Of a stretch of DNA of 64,000 bases, positions 1 to 11,953 are shown piece by piece (the stretch's first letter is position 1; each line of letters starts with the position of its first letter). The notes under the pieces were generated by a model. The model was not told where the DNA came from, did not search any database, and saw nothing but the letters and a program-made list of their open reading frames with translations. Source of the DNA: Nissolia schottii (lineage: Eukaryota > Streptophyta > Magnoliopsida > Fabales > Fabaceae); contig QANU01064559.1 in the NCBI GenBank assembly GCA_003254905.1, positions 888,313-952,312 on the forward strand, given 5' to 3'. The position numbers were made by a program, and so were the translations under genes.

Positions 1-1477
1 CCAAGCAGCAGAGTAGTAGCAGCCCCCCAGTCGTAGCCCCGGTATGACTATTGAATCCATGACTATATAAATATGATACAAATTTTAGATGCTAGCGCAA
101 GAAAGAAAAAAAGAAAGTTTTGATTTATATTTCAACACATCAAGTATTGCATTAAAAATGTAGGGAAAGTAGAAGTCAGCAATAACCTGCCAAACTGATA
201 TGTTTGCATATTATGAGAACATTTCTGAATTTTTTGCAATTTGCATATTATGTCATTGGTTCACAACTTAAATTGTTGATTGGACTTGAAGCTGCAGTAG
301 TCTTTTGATCGTCTTCATAGTTTTTTGTTTTTTTTTTTATTCTTTAAGTTGCTCTAAACTTTCTAGTTTAGTAGTCTTTAACAATGTATTTTTCTTAATT
401 TTGATTTGAAGAGTCCGGATGTGTCAAAATCTCCAGTGACACCGGACGTGTCAAACCCTCCTCCGGTGGCACCGAATAATGTGTCTAAACTTCCACCACC
501 GGTGACTCCTACAACTTCGAGAGGCCCAAGTCCAACGCCAAATAGCGCAGAATCCTTAAATTGGCATGAAGCCAACAATTTGCAGCTTTTAATCACCTTC
601 ATCGCAGTTCTCATCCTTAATGTTGTTCTAAGTAGTGTGTTTTCTTGATTTTCGGTTTGAAGACTAACCCGGACGTGTCAAAATCTCCGATGATTCCGAA
701 GCCAACAAGTCCAAGTCCATCAACAGCAAACAAAGGAACATGGTGTGTGCCGAAATCAGGCATAACAGATGTGCAGCTGCAAGCCAACTTGGACTATGCC
801 TGTGGCCAAGGGATCGATTGTACCCCGCTCCAACCGGGTGGGCCCTGTTTTGAACCTAACACATTAGTGAACCATGCTGCTTTTGCCATGAACCTCTTCT
901 ATCAAACTGCAAGAAGGAATCCATTGACTTGCGATTTCTCGCAGACAGCGACACTGTCAACGAATAATCCAAGTAAGTATGTGTTTTAATCGACCTCATC
1001 TGCTGAAAAAAGACTTTGTTGGTATTACTTGTTTGTATCTGTTTTTTCTTCCCATCTTTGACACATTACAAGGTTCATACCTTTGAAGCAAATAAGGAAT
1101 TGAATAATTGTGAAAGAGATTATTTAATTAGGAATTAGCCCTTGATATCTAGATGTTAACATGAATTGCATGAAAGTTTGATGTTGCACTTTTATTCCAC
1201 AAAAGATAATTAGCTCTGACTTATTATGAATATTTTAGTGTTTGCGCAAATGGTGATCAACTACTTTTTAGATGTTAAAAAAAGTTGTGAATGAATCTTA
1301 TTTAGATCTGGTTCAATTTTTTTCTTTTTTTCCTAGATGCATTGATTGAGTTGTATAGTGAGACAAACTACTTTGATCATCCCACTAAAAATAACATGCT
1401 CTCACTTTTTTACAAGCTTTTTTTCTTTACTTTTTGCAGGTTACAATAATTGTGTTTATGCTGGAGGGAATGCCTAA
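1..1477 (+). CDS. X8-domain (CBM43) cell-wall protein, 5' truncated by window edge
   Basis: This is the 3' part of a gene for an X8/CBM43 protein, a family that binds callose (1,3-beta-glucan) in walls and at plasmodesmata. Position 3-41 looks like the end of a Ser/Pro-rich exon (QQSSSSPPVVAP, donor at 42). A second exon starts at 412 and a third at 663; both open with a PDVSKSP motif and both are in phase 0. The third exon carries the X8 core: GTWCVPKSG, LDYACGQGIDC, GGPCFEPNT, HAAFAMNLFYQ and CDFS. It ends at 972. A 467-bp intron leads to the last exon, 1440-1477, which supplies SYNNCVYAGGNA and the stop, so the six family cysteines are present. The donor of the second exon is uncertain (a phase-0 GT near 503 fits). 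No GPI-anchor hydrophobic tail follows the X8 domain. The family call is firm. The N-terminal structure is inferred, and the start codon lies outside the window. Confidence 0.85.
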
Positions 1478-3079
1478 CCTAAAAAGCAAGAAAGTAAATA
1501 AAGGAGGCCTCTTTTTTTTTCATTTTACTATTTATTTTTTATTTGTTCTCTCTTAATCAGTAAGGAATAGAAGAGTGTGCATGTATGTTACATTTTTTTT
1601 TTCATTTTTAAATGTCTCTGTTAGAAGCAAAGCTTATTATGTTTTATGAAGCCTGGTTTTTTAGGTATAATATATGTGGAGTCAACATTAACCCCGGGGT
1701 CCATGTATATACATTATTGTTTCTGTGATATAATAATTTATGTTTGTCCTCTTTTGAATTTTGGCCATGTTCTATTTTGGTCTAATACATTATTCTTGTT
1801 TCAAAATAAAGATATATGAATCAATTGACAAATAGAGTATTAGCTTAGTTTGAAAAAGCAGTATATTAAATATGGAGTGCTTCAAGTGAAGATCATAGTA
1901 TGCAGAATTTTGTTTCTACTATTATTGTTTTTGCATTTCTTAAAATTTTAAACCAAAAGAGCACTCATGAATTGGTGAAATGGGGGGAAAATATGCTTTT
2001 GCTGGTGGATTGTGATAGGGAGTTTCCTTGGCTAGCATGACGTGCCCCACAAATTGAAAGTTACTACATGCAAAAGTATTGAAGTTTTGGCCCAAAATGT
2101 TGATAGTGTGGGCCCAACAATTAAAAAAAAAGACAGTATCCGCAACAAAGGATGAGGAAAAACCAATTCTATGAACTAAAAGCAATAAAAATATTACTTT
2201 TGGGATTTTAGTTACATTATTAATTTTGGCTATGAAAAGATAATAAGAATGTGTTAGTGGCTCAAATTTCAGTTATCATATTATCGGAATCTTGGCCCCA
2301 TTATTAGGAAATTTACTAATCCGGTTAGGCCCGATTGAAGTCTGCGAAGGGATTAGAGGTCCTCTAGCAAAGATTTTTTTATTTCTATAACTTGAAATCT
2401 CTGATTAAAGAGCTGAGACACCTATTATTTCAACCAATCTCACAATGATAATAATTATACTAATTAATTCAGTGACAAGATTTTGCATTAATTAATAAAT
2501 AACTATGATGCAACATTCTCTAAAAATATAAGATTTTAATTGTCGTGCACGGTTAGTACAAACGAGTTTTACATCGATATTCAATTACATAACGTTATTG
2601 GTGAGTTTTTTGAGATAATAAATGTAAAAGTTAATTTTTTTTTATTGATGTGATAAAATATAGTTAGATAATAGTGTAAAGTTATTTTACACTAACTAAC
2701 CGTGCATAACAATTACAATGTTTTAACATTGATCTTATATGTCAAAATCTCAAAAATAATGTAATTCTCTAAAAAAAAAATGGAACCATTTCCTCCTCAA
2801 AGTATACCATAGGCGTGGCTCAACTCCATACATGTAAATCTTGATTGCCACGTGATTAAAAACTAAAAAAAAGCCCACATCACATTATTAATTATCACAA
2901 CATAACAAAAAGTTGATACAAACCATTTCAATTCAACGCAACCCTTTTTGTTGAGTTCAACTTTCAGTTACAAGGTTCTCCGACTATCCCTGAGGCTTTG
3001 AAATCATGACCAAATTCATGAGAAGCAAAAATTAGAGAAACAATTATAGGGTAGAAAAGAAGAAGAAGAAAATAAAAAT
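1478..3079. other. Intergenic region between X8 and COV-like genes
   Basis: AT-rich spacer holding the 3' UTR of the X8 gene, one MITE-like foldback (2536-2716, listed separately) and the promoter of the next gene. No other coding stretch is convincing; the short open frame around 1940-2185 on the minus strand has no recognisable domain. Confidence 0.6.
2536..2716. mobile_element. MITE-like foldback with GTGCACGGTTAGT-type inverted ends
   Basis: The left end (about 2536-2560) and right end (about 2693-2716) are imperfect inverted repeats built on TGCACGGTTAGT, enclosing about 135 bp of AT-rich DNA without coding capacity. The size and ends fit a non-autonomous DNA transposon. I could not settle a target-site duplication, so the superfamily is left open. 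Confidence 0.6.
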
Positions 3080-6000
3080 ATGGCTGCAAGAGATCTAGAG
3101 CTTTTAATTCCTGTGTCAAGCATCAATATTAATGAGAATGGAGGCTCTAAATCATCTTCTACTGCTTCATCACCAATCATCTCTAATTCCCAACATCTCA
3201 CTGGCAATGAGGTTTGTTATATATGTTACAATTTTTGTCAATGAAATTGAAAAATAAAAATTTACTTGCGCGTTACAGTTTTTTACGAGGTTAGATTTTA
3301 TTCTTAAGAATTGTTAGATAGTTAGAATGTATATCGCAATTTAAGTGTTAGGATTACGTGACATGAAGTGGGTGGTATGAAATTAATGCTTATAAATATA
3401 TAGTTATACCTTGTTTTCATTGATGGAATTAATGGAATTTCTTTGGTCACTTATATTTGGACATTTCAGGCTTTTGCAAAAGTAATTCGCAGCTGGGCCT
3501 CAAAGAAGTTTATGTCAGGATGGTATGTTTTGTTAATTTCGATATTCATCACATGATTTGTTATTTTTGCTTTGGTAGAAGGAGTTCTTTGATGCTATCA
3601 TTGCTAATGATGCAGCTGATCTAACTTCTAAGATTGTGTACAATGCCTTTTTTTTTTCTTAGGGATTTCCATTGTTAGAGATTTGCTCACAAAGTGAATA
3701 GTGAGGAGTGAAATACTCCTAACACTTGATCCATAGAGGCTTTAGGGTTTGATTTGAATGTACTGCATTTGCAAAATTAATTTTTACATGAAACTAACTG
3801 TCATTGATTTGAAGTAATCCTATAAGTAATTCAATGATGCTTTTAGTTGCACGTTAGTAAAAATTTCTCCCTTCTATAAGTTAAGAATTAATTCTAGTGA
3901 TCCCTAAAAAAAACTAAAGACACTTCATTCTAAAAATTATGATTGATTTTGAAAATAATCGTTTTGAAAAACTAAACAAAATAAAAAATCACAATTTATT
4001 TTGAGCCTTTAAAATTTATTTTAGCACATTAAAACAGGAATCCAAACAAAAAAAAATCTGAAAACCAATAATTTGTTGTGAAATCTTACTCTACATAGGT
4101 TAAGATTTATGAAATGGGGAGAAATGCCTTATTTGGTTCTTAAACTTTTCATCAGCGTTCACATTAGTCCTTTAACACAAAGAAATCTCCAAATAAATCA
4201 GTCTATGAATGACCTTAATTGGTCTTTGAACATTTCAAACGTTACCTTTAGGGAGATTTTAGATAAAAGGACTAATAAAGCTAACGTTTGAAATGTTCAA
4301 GGACTAATTAGAGTTTTTTTGTTGATGAACCAATATAGACATTAATAACAAATTCAGAGACCGATTAAGGCATTTCCCGTCTAAAATATTAAAAAGAGTT
4401 TTGGAGTTTTGAAATTCTGGTTGTCATCATTGCTTTTTTTTTAATCTGACATATTCACATAAAATCTTAATGTAATTTGCAGTGTGATCCTTCTTCCCAT
4501 TGCTATAACATTCTATGTTACTTGGGGATTTATTCGCTTTGTGGATGGTTTCTTCTCCCCAATATATAATCATCTTGGGATCAATGTTTTTGGTAAGTTC
4601 TTAAAATGAAGTGGTCAAACTTCTTCATGCCATCTAGGAACTTGGGTTTCAACTCTATCTTAATTACTGTACAATTTGCAAGAAATATTATAACTCTCTC
4701 CTAGTAATGTTAATAAGATCTTAATTTAAATCATAGAATCGAATGGTCTTATGAGTTTGAAAAGACCAATCGATCCTACTATTACTAATTGGATTGATGA
4801 TTCTACGATTTAAATCATATTATGATTTTATGTTATATGTTTTTATTTTACTCGTTCAATCATACATAAGATTTCGATTTTGACAACCTTACTCACAGGC
4901 CTGGGATTTGTAACCTCCATCACTTTCATATTCCTAGTTGGAATTTTCATGTCATCATGGTTGGGAGCTTCTGTTCTAACCCTTGGAGAATTGTTCATCA
5001 AGAAAATGCCTCTTGTAAGCTATATATATGCTGCTTCAAAGCAAATAAGTGCAGCAATATCACCAGGTATATATGCATAAATTTCTCAATATATATTCAC
5101 CTAATTGTATTTTCTTTAATATATTCATCTTACTATGAGGCAATGTTACACAGTTATACAAAATTACAGTAATAAACATATATAGCTAGTAGACATTTAA
5201 ACTAACATGTGGTGATCGATATATAAATACGTATGGACTTCAATTATGCAATTGTTGAATGTGATGTTAATCTAGCTTTTGGTAAGCATCGAAAAAAATA
5301 AGATAGTGTATAGTTCTTGTGTTAAAATACAAGAGACAAAGACGTTGGGAAAAGAAACATGTGTGATAAAAAGGACAGAGACAACAAACTTAAAATTGTC
5401 TATCTCTCAGACAATTTTAAATGATTTATGTACCTCTAAAATATAATGACATAAGAGACATGTATCAAAGACAATTTTTAAACTAATTTATATACTTAAG
5501 AAGAAGGGATACAAGAGATGCTTATTTACCGTCTCACTGTCTCCTTCATTTTTGGTACTAGACATTGAACCAAACAATGCCAAAGTATTGATAGATGTAG
5601 TCCATTGAACACTTGTATACATGACGAATTTCACATTTATTTGACTTTTGTAACGCCATATATATTCAAAAAGTGCACATAAAATAAAATAAGATAAAAT
5701 AGTATAATCCAATTATCTATTTAAAAACAAGATGATATGGCACAACATTTTGACAAACAAATTAGGACATCTATTAAGCATTTTCACTCTGATTCACACA
5801 GATCAAAGTTCAAATGCTTTCAAGGAAGTGGCCATCATAAGGCACCCTCGTGTTGGTGAGTACGCATTGGGATTCATCACATCTTCAGTAATTCTGAGGA
5901 ACAGAGATGAACAAGAGCTCTATTGTGTCTATGTCCCCACCAACCACTTGTATCTTGGAGACATTCTTCTCATTAGCCCTAATGATGTTCTCAGGCCTAA

Positions 6001-7754
6001 TTTGTCTGTTCGAGAAGGAATAGGTATGACTTCTTCACTCCATCTATACAAAATTGAACAGGGAAATGGCCTTTTTATTTGGTGGACTTTTTCAGATTGA
6101 TCATAAAGTTTTTTTCCTTCTTTCTATCAATTAAGTCTTATAAGTTTTAAATCGTGACTCTCTCTGATCCATTTTATTTGTCTTGTGTATAGATATAGAT
6201 ATATTAATTTTTTAGTGTAGCTAAAAATTGAAAGTAAAAAATGGAGCAGAGAAAATATTTAGTTATTTACTTTTCTTTCTTTTTTTTCTTCTTTCAATTT
6301 CATTAATTATGTTTTGAATCATTGTTAGTGTCATGTAAGCACTATGACTGTCACATAAGAACCAATTTGGTAGCGATTTAAACGTAATAAACTAAATCGA
6401 TAAAAAAAGATAAATAACCAAATTAATCGTAATTCAAAAACGTAAAGTACCAAATCGATACAAATAAAATTAAGTGACCAAATTGATAAATGAAATATAT
6501 GTGAAAGACTAAAAATATCATCCTTTTTCTTACTAATGTAAATTGTCGAGGCTCAAATTGACACATGGTTAGTGTGTGTAAATAAGTGTGGATTTAAAAA
6601 AATTATTTGTGAATTTCAATTTTGTAAGTAACAAATGTTATGCTAACCCTGTATTTTTATTAATGGTAAAATGTCAATTTAACTCATATATAACTGAACT
6701 CGCTTTTATTTATATATGATTCATCATATGTCGATTTAGACGTTCTAATGAGTATGTTCAAATTAGGGCGACACATGGGCTAATCTAGTCCGGTCCATAT
6801 CCGAGCCATTTGGGCAGGGCTTCGTGCTTGTGCTGCTACTCGGGCCACAACCCGAATATACATAATATTATAATCTTTGCCCTTAGTCACATGTGAACTA
6901 CTCTCTCCCTTACTCACTTTCAATTTCACGCATTTGTCTTTATTATTGTGAAGTAACATATAACATTATATTTATAATCAGCATTTCATACTTGATTTAA
7001 TGAAGTGTGAAGTAGCTTTCTTATTATACAAGAAAAGTTATCATTTTTTCTTAAAGAGAACATCCAAATATTGACCACTTTCATGCAATGATTTGTGTTA
7101 CAAACTGGATGCGAAGTTTTTGAATATTTAATAGAAATTGTTTAATTTCACTAATTAAATCAATTTGTGTACTGTGAAATAAATTAAGCATATTTTGTCT
7201 AAAAGTATTTGCTAGCTTTTGCTCAATTGTGAGACAGCATTAGCCCAAATAAAGTCTAATTTAGGGCTTATGTCAAGTTAGAATCTAAAATTTGACCTCA
7301 CCAAAAAACAATATCAAATTTAAGCTAATTTATGTCTGTTTTAACTCGGTCTATATACATTTTCAGTTTAAATTATGGATCCAAATTAAAAAGGCATTGC
7401 TTATATGCAAATTTAACCCCTCTTATTTATCCATGCTTATAAGAAAGTTGATGGAATTTAAAAGCAAACGAGCTTATATCAAACAAAGCTTATGGAATTT
7501 AAACGAGGTGTTAGATTTATATTCATACAGTAACCTCTTTATAGAATTGTCATTTTCTTTTGCTTAGTACTTTTTTTATGTAGAACTTTAATTGATAACT
7601 ATGATATCACGCATCATGATGGTTTTTAACATGCACATTTTTATGTGATGCAGAAATTGTTATATCCGGTGGCATGTCAATTCCTCAATTATTGACTACA
7701 GTGGATGCCAAAGTATCCACAAGAATACCAACTTTTGCAGCATCACAAGTATAA
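3080..7754 (+). CDS. LCV: CONTINUOUS VASCULAR RING-like (COV/LCV) DUF502 membrane protein
   Basis: Six exons join in phase: 3080-3211, 3470-3522, 4483-4592, 4899-5066, 5802-6023 and 7654-7754. They give 261 aa, close to the usual COV family length of about 260-270. The protein starts MAARDLELLIPV. Two hydrophobic segments follow, VILLPIAITFYVTWGFIRF and a second around GLGFVTSITFIFLVGIF. Next come the conserved loop KEVAIIRHPRVGEYALGF, the VYVPTN motif, and the C-terminal GGMSIPQLLTTVDAKVSTRIPT block. In Arabidopsis, COV1 and its LIKE COV paralogs affect vascular patterning and Golgi/TGN and vacuolar trafficking. The role here is inferred from family. All junctions are GT-AG. Intron 2 holds a foldback element, and intron 5 (6024-7653) is long, with a GC-rich repeat relic near 6770-6860. 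COV1 itself versus an LCV paralog cannot be settled by eye. Confidence 0.93.
4116..4379. mobile_element. Foldback/MITE element in intron 2 of the COV-like gene
   Basis: The left end (GGGGAGAAATGCCTTATTTGG, 4116-4136) and the right end (ending AAGGCATTTCCCG) are inverted copies. An inner inverted pair, GAACATTTCAAACGTTA / TAACGTTTGAAATGTTC (about 4228 and 4285), continues the symmetry, so most of the element can fold into one long imperfect hairpin. It has no coding capacity. Confidence 0.65.
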
Positions 7755-8549
7755 TAATGATGATGGTAGAGCCACATAGCATATGTTCATCTCAAATTTA
7801 GTCCCCTCCCCCCGACCTAAGTAAATAGAATTTTCTATTTGTCTTCTAGGATATCATTTACATTTATTCAATTACTTAACCATGTATTGCATGAGTGGTT
7901 AACAAAGTTGGAGAAAGTGTAAAACTTTAATTAGCTCCTAAACCTAAAAAAATTTATTTGTTCCATTTTGAGACATTTCTAATTTGTTAGAAATATTGAG
8001 GTATTACTTAAAATTTTTACACACACAACATCTTCTCACAAAAAAAAATGTGAGGTCTATCATAGAGATAATATAAGACAGAAATACATAATGGATCCTA
8101 TACTTTTTGGAGTTATGTTACTTAAATTCATATAAGATATTGTATTAACTCATTTATTATTTATTATTAGATGAGACCTTAATGAGACTCATACTCAATT
8201 AAAATCTTATCAAATGATGAATGATAAATGATTTGACTCAACATTCTACATTATATGAGTATGTCTAACATTTTTCTACTTTTTGAGAGATAATTATTGG
8301 ACCATGGGTGACTATAATTTTTAAATGTACAAATAATTGTATTATTAATTGCAAATAAATCTTAATTTTTCTCTCCGTCAATATTTAATAGACACCTTAG
8401 TGTGTCCCTTTAGGATTTTTTTTTGGGTCGAAAGGTGTTAAATTTTCATATACCAAAATTCAACTATTAACATGAGAGTAAATATTACTAAATGGGTCAT
8501 TCCATGAGATAAGAAAATTAAAAGGTTAACAAACTTCTAGATCTAAAAA
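7755..8549. other. Intergenic AT-rich spacer
   Basis: 3' flank of the COV-like gene. I see no gene, RNA or clear repeat up to the start of the hAT element at 8550. Confidence 0.5.
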
Positions 8550-9571
8550 TAGGGATGACAATACAACCGTATTAACACTAACCTTTACCCGCTTCGCCCT
8601 TACCCTCGAGTTTTAAACATTATAACCTGCACTTGTCTCGCAGGTATCCCGCCCATTTTTTTTAGAATACTTGCTGAAATACTATAAAATTCAATCCACA
8701 CATACATTAACATAATCATATAACAAAGTACCAAAAATGTCAACACTCAACATTGATTAAATATAAAAAGATCCAATAACAATAAAATAACAAGCAAATA
8801 ACAACGAAGTTTTCAACAAGTCACATAGAAATATCTAAGATATATATATAAGTTGTTCCAAATAAGTTTCAAGCAGCAGCTAAGTCACTCCTTGTCTCTT
8901 GTGCAGCTTCCTAACTCTTAAAGTTATCATTTTTTACTATCTACATTGTATTCCACATCATTAATTAACCAATTGATAATCATCCATTGTAATAGGTTTT
9001 CCCCCTATAAATTAAACATGATTAATTCATTAATAAATCAATTATTGTTATTAGAAAACCAAGATTAAAAAAATAGATAAAACATATGAAACAATTTACC
9101 TTCGTTCATAGCACTTGACCATAACCAATTTTGGCAGCAGATCAAAGCTTCTATTATATTTTCATGTAGATTAGCACAATGAAGACCAATCAAACAACCA
9201 CTCGCACTAAAAACGAATTCAGAACCAACAGTGGTCACAAGTGTAGCAAATACATCTCCAATAATCTTTTGAAGAGTTGGATACTTACTTACAAAAATTA
9301 GGTTTGCTTTTTATAACTGTTGAGTTTTTAATAATTAGAATTAGATAAGTTTTATATAATTTTTTTAATTATATATGTTTATATATTAATATTAATATAT
9401 TTTTATAGTATATAATATATAGGAGTGAGGCGGGTACCCTACCTCGCCCTGCCTTGCAAACAGAACCTGCCCCACATTTACTTGCCCCACTCCGGGGTGA
9501 GTTTTAAACCCGGCCCAAGTGGGTTGGATAGAGCGGATGCCCCATGGATAGGGTTCATATTGTCATCCTTA
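8550..9571 (-). mobile_element. hAT transposon relic with terminal inverted repeats and 8-bp target duplication
   Basis: The ends are inverted: TAGGGATGACAATA on the left, and TTATTGTCATCC-type sequence reading inward from the right (complement TAAGGATGACAATA). The flanks carry TCTAAAAA (8542-8549) and TCTAGAAA (9572-9579), a 7/8 match to the 8-bp duplication expected of hAT elements. Inside, the minus strand encodes a hAT dimerisation domain (separate entry). At 1,022 bp the element is far too short for a full Ac-like transposon, so it is an internally deleted, non-autonomous copy. Terminal GC-rich stretches (CCCGCTTCGCCC, GGGTACCCTACC) resemble those of the 10084 element. Confidence 0.8.
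9119..9292 (-). pseudogene. hAT transposase C-terminal dimerisation domain fragment
   Basis: The minus-strand translation gives KYPTLQKIIGDVFATLVTTV, then GSEFVFSASGCLIG, then NIIEALICCQNWL. This follows the hAT family pattern (YP-L-x-x-I-A-x-D-x-L-x-I-P-V-S-T-V-x-S-E-x-x-F-S, ending in V-E-A-L-I-C-x-Q-D-W-L). The hallmark S-E-x-x-F-S and A-L-I-C-x-x-x-W-L residues are visible. The BED zinc finger and catalytic core are absent, and no start is present, so it is a remnant of the transposase that once belonged to the surrounding element. Confidence 0.85.
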
Positions 9572-10083
9572 TCTAGAAAAGGCCCACTAACTCGGGNTTC
9601 TTGGGGCAAAAAAAAACCCCAAAGGTAGAAAGAAAAAAAAAAGAGTACCAGCTCAACCAAAGAGAAGTGCTTGAGTTTCTAAGATCTATCTAAAGCAATT
9701 GAATCAAGGAATGGGGTTTTCTTCTGAGCCAACCTTGTTCACGAGCAAGGTAGATCCCTAATCTTGGTAATCTTTGTTGTGTGAAAGAGCCTCTAGCATA
9801 CTTTGAATCCACAAATCCATCCTAGATACATTGAGCGCAGATGTACAATAAAATAACACAAATAAAACTATAGAAGAGTTTTTTCTTTTGAAAAAAAGGA
9901 GAGTAGTCCCGAGCTCATAAAATAATATGGTCTTCATAAAGAAATGAGGATATAACAAAATAAAAAAAAAATGTGATTGCATTACTTTTATTGGTTTCTT
10001 TTACAAATCATGGCGCAAAAATTGTTTAATGAAAAAATGTAGACAATTTGTATACAGTTCTATTACACGTACACCCTAAATCC
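9572..10083. other. Spacer between two hAT elements; contains an N
   Basis: No gene seen. One ambiguous base (N) at 9597 sits 26 bp outside the hAT right end, in purine-rich sequence. The rest is AT-rich with homopolymer runs. Confidence 0.5.
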
Positions 10084-10890
10084 TAGGGCTGTCAAAATGA
10101 GCCCGGTCTGCGAGTCCGATCCGTTTACCCGGTTAAATGGACGGGATTTACATGTAAAAAATAGGCCCGTGAAAATTTGAAGAAAAAAATGGCCCGCCCA
10201 TTTAACTCCGCGGGCTAAACGGGCTAGCCCTTGAGCCTGTGTTTTTTTAAAATATTTTTTTATTTATTTTTAAAACCAAAAACTAAAATATAAATTGTTA
10301 TTTTTAAAAATTAAGTTAATAAAACTACATGGTAGTTGATACCTCACGTTCCAATTTAAGCCCAAATTGAAGTTTTAGATCTTCATCTTGAAGCCCAAAT
10401 TGCAAACTAAATTGCTAAGTTGTTTTTAGTTATAATTAAAACATTTTTTAGATATTTTAAAACTTGTTGATCATTGAGCAAGTTTAGACTCTAGGTGTTA
10501 ATTAAACACATTCTCTTGTTATCTCTTTTTTTTTTCTATCAAAGTTTTGCACATAACTTCTTAATTGAAAAATGCTATTATTTGTATACCTATCCAAAAT
10601 TAAAGATTTCGTAACCACAATAAAGAGATAAAGACGAAAAAACCACAAAGCCTTAATTTTTCATAAACTATTTCTTTCTGATTAATTAATAGATAGACAA
10701 TAAAAAATAGTTAAAAATGATTGTGCATACTTATTCACAACTTTGTATTTAAATCATAAAAAATAGACCAAAATTTTATTTTATTTTTTAAAAATAAACG
10801 GGCTGGCTCGTTTAGGCCCGCGAACCGACCATAAACAAGTCGGATCTTAAAAATAGACACAATTTTGGCTCGACCCATTTGACACCCCTA
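10084..10890. mobile_element. Non-autonomous hAT element, 807 bp, with 8-bp target duplication
   Basis: The left terminus is TAGGGCTGTCAAAATGAGCC. The right terminus ends CCATTTGACACCCCTA, whose complement is TAGGGGTGTCAAATGG. The 8-bp flanks are CTAAATCC (10076-10083) and CTAAACCC (10891-10898), matching at 7 of 8. Sub-terminal GC-rich blocks (CCCGTTTAACTCCGCGGGC on the left, AACGGGCTGGCTCG on the right) face each other, and the centre is AT-rich without coding capacity. Termini and duplication length support the hAT superfamily. Confidence 0.85.
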
Positions 10891-11166
10891 CTAAACCCAT
10901 ACACCATACATACACCTGTATAAGAATACAGAAGGTCCCCTCAAATGACCACTCACTCCACTCTCACTCCCACTCTTACCCACTCGTGCGTCAAAAGCAC
11001 ACATATCTCAAAACCTTCTCGCTTTCACTTTCTTCCATTTTCTCTCTTCTCTCTCGTCACTCTCATCTCTCTTCCTTCGTTCTCTTCACTCCCATCCCTG
11101 TCATCTCTCGTCGCTTTCTTCACTCCCATACCCATATAAAAGATTGTGTACTCAAATCACATATAT

Positions 11167-11953
11167 CATATTCTGCAAAATACTTAATTGTAGGTTAAAT
11201 TTTATGCAAATCTATAAAGTTTTGTACATGTTTGTGAAGTCTTGTGCATGTGAACTGACATTTATAAAGTTTGTCCATTAAATATGTATAAATTTTGTGA
11301 ACCTATTTATGTTTGAACAAAATCTCAGTGTTGTACACAAGTGCGTAATGTTTGTGCATAAGGGCATATAATGTTTGTGCACTAATATTTCATATCATAT
11401 TCTGCAAAAATACTTAACTATACATTAAGTAATATGCATATATGTAAAGTTTATGTATTAGAATGTATAAAAATGTGCGTACACATGTATGTGAACTAAT
11501 TTTTATAAAGTTTGTCCACTAAAAATATATAAAGATTGTGAACTTATTTATGTTTGAGTAAAAGCACAGTGTTGTAAACAAGTACTTAGTGTTTGTGCAT
11601 AAGGTCATATAATGTTTGTACACATCGTCATATAATGTTTGTGCACTAAAATCTAATATCATATTCTGCAAAAATACTTAATTATGCATTAAGTAATATA
11701 CATATATGTAAAGTTTATGCATTAGAATGTATAAAAGCGGGTGTACAAATATATCTGAACTAATTTTTATAAAGTTTGTCCACTAAAAATGTATAAAGAT
11801 TGTGAACTTATTTATGTTTGAGTAAAATCACAGTGTTGTACACAAGTGTGTAATGTTTGTGTACGTCGTCATATAATGTTTGTGCATTAAAATCTGATAT
11901 CATATTCTGCAATATTACTTTGTGCACTCCAATCAGATATCATATTCTGCAAC
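11167..11953. repeat. Degenerate tandem repeat, ~230-265 bp period, three full copies
   Basis: The block CATATTCTGCAA recurs at 11167, 11396, 11660, 11901 and 11941. Between these anchors the same order of motifs repeats: ACTTAA, ATAAAGTTTGTCCA, GATTGTGAAC, TTATTTATGTTTGA, CAGTGTTGTA, then TGTTTGTGCA and CATATAATGTTTGTG. Three long copies plus a 40-bp truncated one are present. Copy lengths vary because the TGTTTGTGCA-CATATAATG submotif is itself duplicated. No coding capacity. Confidence 0.85.

Noticed and set aside
6760-6870. Another hAT end (AGGGCGACACATGGGC) in COV intron 5
   Set aside because: The word resembles the other hAT ends, but no matching right terminus or target duplication was found.
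10945-11198. Ser/Leu/Phe-rich open frames on the plus strand
   Set aside because: Translation of a CT-rich tract (CTCACTCCACTCTC...); two overlapping frames look equally 'protein-like', and there is no domain or splice context.
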